A stretch of DNA of 7,517 nucleotides from NCBI GenBank assembly GCA_030039895.1, contig JASHUR010000385.1:1-7517 (forward strand). Reading direction: 5' to 3'. The stretch is from Acidobacteriaceae bacterium. GTDB taxonomy: Bacteria; Acidobacteriota; Terriglobia; Terriglobales; Acidobacteriaceae. Position numbers and translations under genes: made by a program. Positions within the stretch are counted from its first letter, which is position 1; every line of letters begins with the position of its first letter. Positions 6,565-7,517 of the stretch are shown piece after piece. Below the pieces are notes generated by a model. That model was not told the DNA's origin. It did no database searches and was given only the letters and a program-made list of their open reading frames with translations.

Positions 6565-7517
6565 ATGAACGCGCCATTGCAATCCGTAGCCAATCCAGCG
6601 CTGGAAACGCCTCTTACCACGCATCTCCGCGTCCCTGCTGCCGCATGCGTCGACTACCAGGGCTCTCTTACCGCCCGCGTTTTCAGCACTTTGGATCAGG
6701 AGCTTGCCGCGCTTACAACTGCCGCCGGCCTCTACGACCTCGGCTACAAGGCCTATCTCAAAATAACCGGGAACGACCGCATTCGCTGGACGAATGGAAT
6801 GGTCACAAACACAATTCAGGGCCTTCCCGACGGGCATTGGAATTCGAGCTTCCTGCTCAATGCGCAGGGCCGCATTCAAGGTGATGCCAACATTTACCGC
6901 ACCGCCGAAGCGCTCCTGCTTCAAACCAGCTGCGCTCAAATCGCCCATCTCTCCGCCCACCTCGACCACTTCATCATCATGGACGACGTCGAACTGCAAC
7001 CATTAGACGCACCTCAGACCACAATCGGCATCGCAGGCCCGGACGCTCCTCAAATTCTTTCCGAACTCGGACTCAGCATTCCCGATGAGGGTGCCTTCAC
7101 CAGGACCAGTCTCAACGGAATTGGACTCACACTCGTACATGCTTACAGTCCTGTCGTACCGCGCTTTGAACTCTGGCTGCCTGAGACTGCGCTTCCTGAT
7201 CTATGGGCCACTCTGCAGAGAAAGGGAGCCGTCCCCTGTGGCGTCGCCGCTCTTGAAGCCCTGCGCATCCTCGAAGCCACGCCTCTCTATGGTGTCGATA
7301 TTCAGGAGCGCCATCTCGCCCAGGAAACCGGCCAGACCCGCATGCTCAACTTCAATAAAGGCTGCTATCTCGGACAGGAGATCGTCGAGCGCATCCGTTC
7401 CCGCGCCACAGTGCACCGCAATCTGCGCCAGTTTTCTGTAGAGAACGCACCTGAGTCGCTTGAACCTGGCCGCACCATCGAGATCAATGCCGAAGGCGCG
7501 GAACGCAATCCCGTCGG
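6565..7517 (+). CDS. YgfZ/GcvT-like folate-binding protein (iron-sulfur cluster maturation type), C-terminus cut by window edge
   Basis: YgfZ (bacterial IBA57/CAF17) proteins share the folate-binding fold of glycine-cleavage T protein. They support assembly or repair of certain Fe-S enzymes such as MiaB and do not act in glycine cleavage. About 317 residues are visible with no stop before 7517; family members are roughly 325-350 residues, so little is missing. Diagnostic is NKGCYLGQEIVERI (264-277), with the conserved Cys267 in KGCYxGQE. Other supports are DLGYKAYLKITGNDRIRW (residues about 58-75), LNAQGRI (95-101), ALEALRILEATPLYGVDI (about 229-246) and a VHRNLRQF block after the motif. GcvT proper lacks the KGCYxGQE motif, so aminomethyltransferase is unlikely. 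ATG 6565 is chosen; GTG 6553 is in frame four codons upstream, and neither has a ribosome-binding site. It is transcribed divergently from the metallopeptidase. I give no gene symbol because acidobacterial members are usually unnamed. Confidence 0.92.
   Translation, partial: MNAPLQSVANPALETPLTTHLRVPAAACVDYQGSLTARVFSTLDQELAALTTAAGLYDLGYKAYLKITGNDRIRWTNGMVTNTIQGLPDGHWNSSFLLNAQGRIQGDANIYRTAEALLLQTSCAQIAHLSAHLDHFIIMDDVELQPLDAPQTTIGIAGPDAPQILSELGLSIPDEGAFTRTSLNGIGLTLVHAYSPVVPRFELWLPETALPDLWATLQRKGAVPCGVAALEALRILEATPLYGVDIQERHLAQETGQTRMLNFNKGCYLGQEIVERIRSRATVHRNLRQFSVENAPESLEPGRTIEINAEGAERNPV

Noticed and set aside
6518..6577. Longer metallopeptidase start at 6577, adding 20 residues
   Set aside because: It would bury the signal peptide behind a polar extension and pass through the promoter region. 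ATG 6517 has a good ribosome-binding site and an N-terminal signal.
6514..6999. Leftward open frame of 161 codons opposite the start of the ygfZ-type gene
   Set aside because: The plus strand encodes conserved YgfZ sequence here, and the frame would overlap the metallopeptidase start and promoter. It has no family signature.
6565..7517. Aminomethyltransferase GcvT as the identity of the rightward gene
   Set aside because: The KGCYxGQE motif with Cys267 is characteristic of the YgfZ/IBA57 branch, and no other glycine-cleavage gene is nearby.

Overview
The window is gene-dense, GC-rich chromosomal DNA of a Gram-negative-type bacterium. Gene content and protein style (a DapF with an HACGNDF start, an exported HELTH metallopeptidase, an mtnP-PfkB pair) suggest Acidobacteriota, class Terriglobia. 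This is an inference with moderate confidence, because no rRNA or other taxonomic marker is present. I see no mobile element, CRISPR array, tRNA or long repeat. No stretch longer than 47 bases lies outside a gene.

Layout: six genes read leftward (minus strand) as one tightly packed series. In transcription order they are an exported HExxH zinc metallopeptidase (6517 to 4961), 5'-methylthioadenosine phosphorylase mtnP (4916 to 4038), a PfkB-family kinase (4034 to 3102), a GT-C type multipass glycosyltransferase (about 3070 to 1460), a diaminopimelate epimerase homologue (1429 to 635) and an LD-carboxypeptidase that leaves the window at base 1 (638 to 1). Gaps run from a 3-bp overlap to 44 bp. 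A seventh gene, a YgfZ/GcvT-like folate-binding protein, reads rightward from 6565 and leaves the window at 7517. It is divergent from the metallopeptidase across a 47-bp spacer with back-to-back -10-like boxes.

How the genes fit together: mtnP and the PfkB kinase look like a nucleoside or sugar salvage pair, with the phosphorylase ending 3 bp before the kinase ATG. dapF and the LD-carboxypeptidase form a translationally coupled pair around meso-diaminopimelate and murein peptide turnover. The membrane glycosyltransferase and the exported metallopeptidase are envelope functions whose substrates cannot be read from sequence.

The most notable point is in the dapF homologue. Both active-site cysteines of the classical two-thiol racemase are serines (Ser67 and Ser208), and the usual Glu of the second motif is Pro, while the rest of the fold signature is intact. 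Secondary points are a 15-bp inverted repeat between a -10-like box and the TTG start of mtnP, non-ATG starts for mtnP and the LD-carboxypeptidase, and a possibly leaderless ygfZ-type gene.
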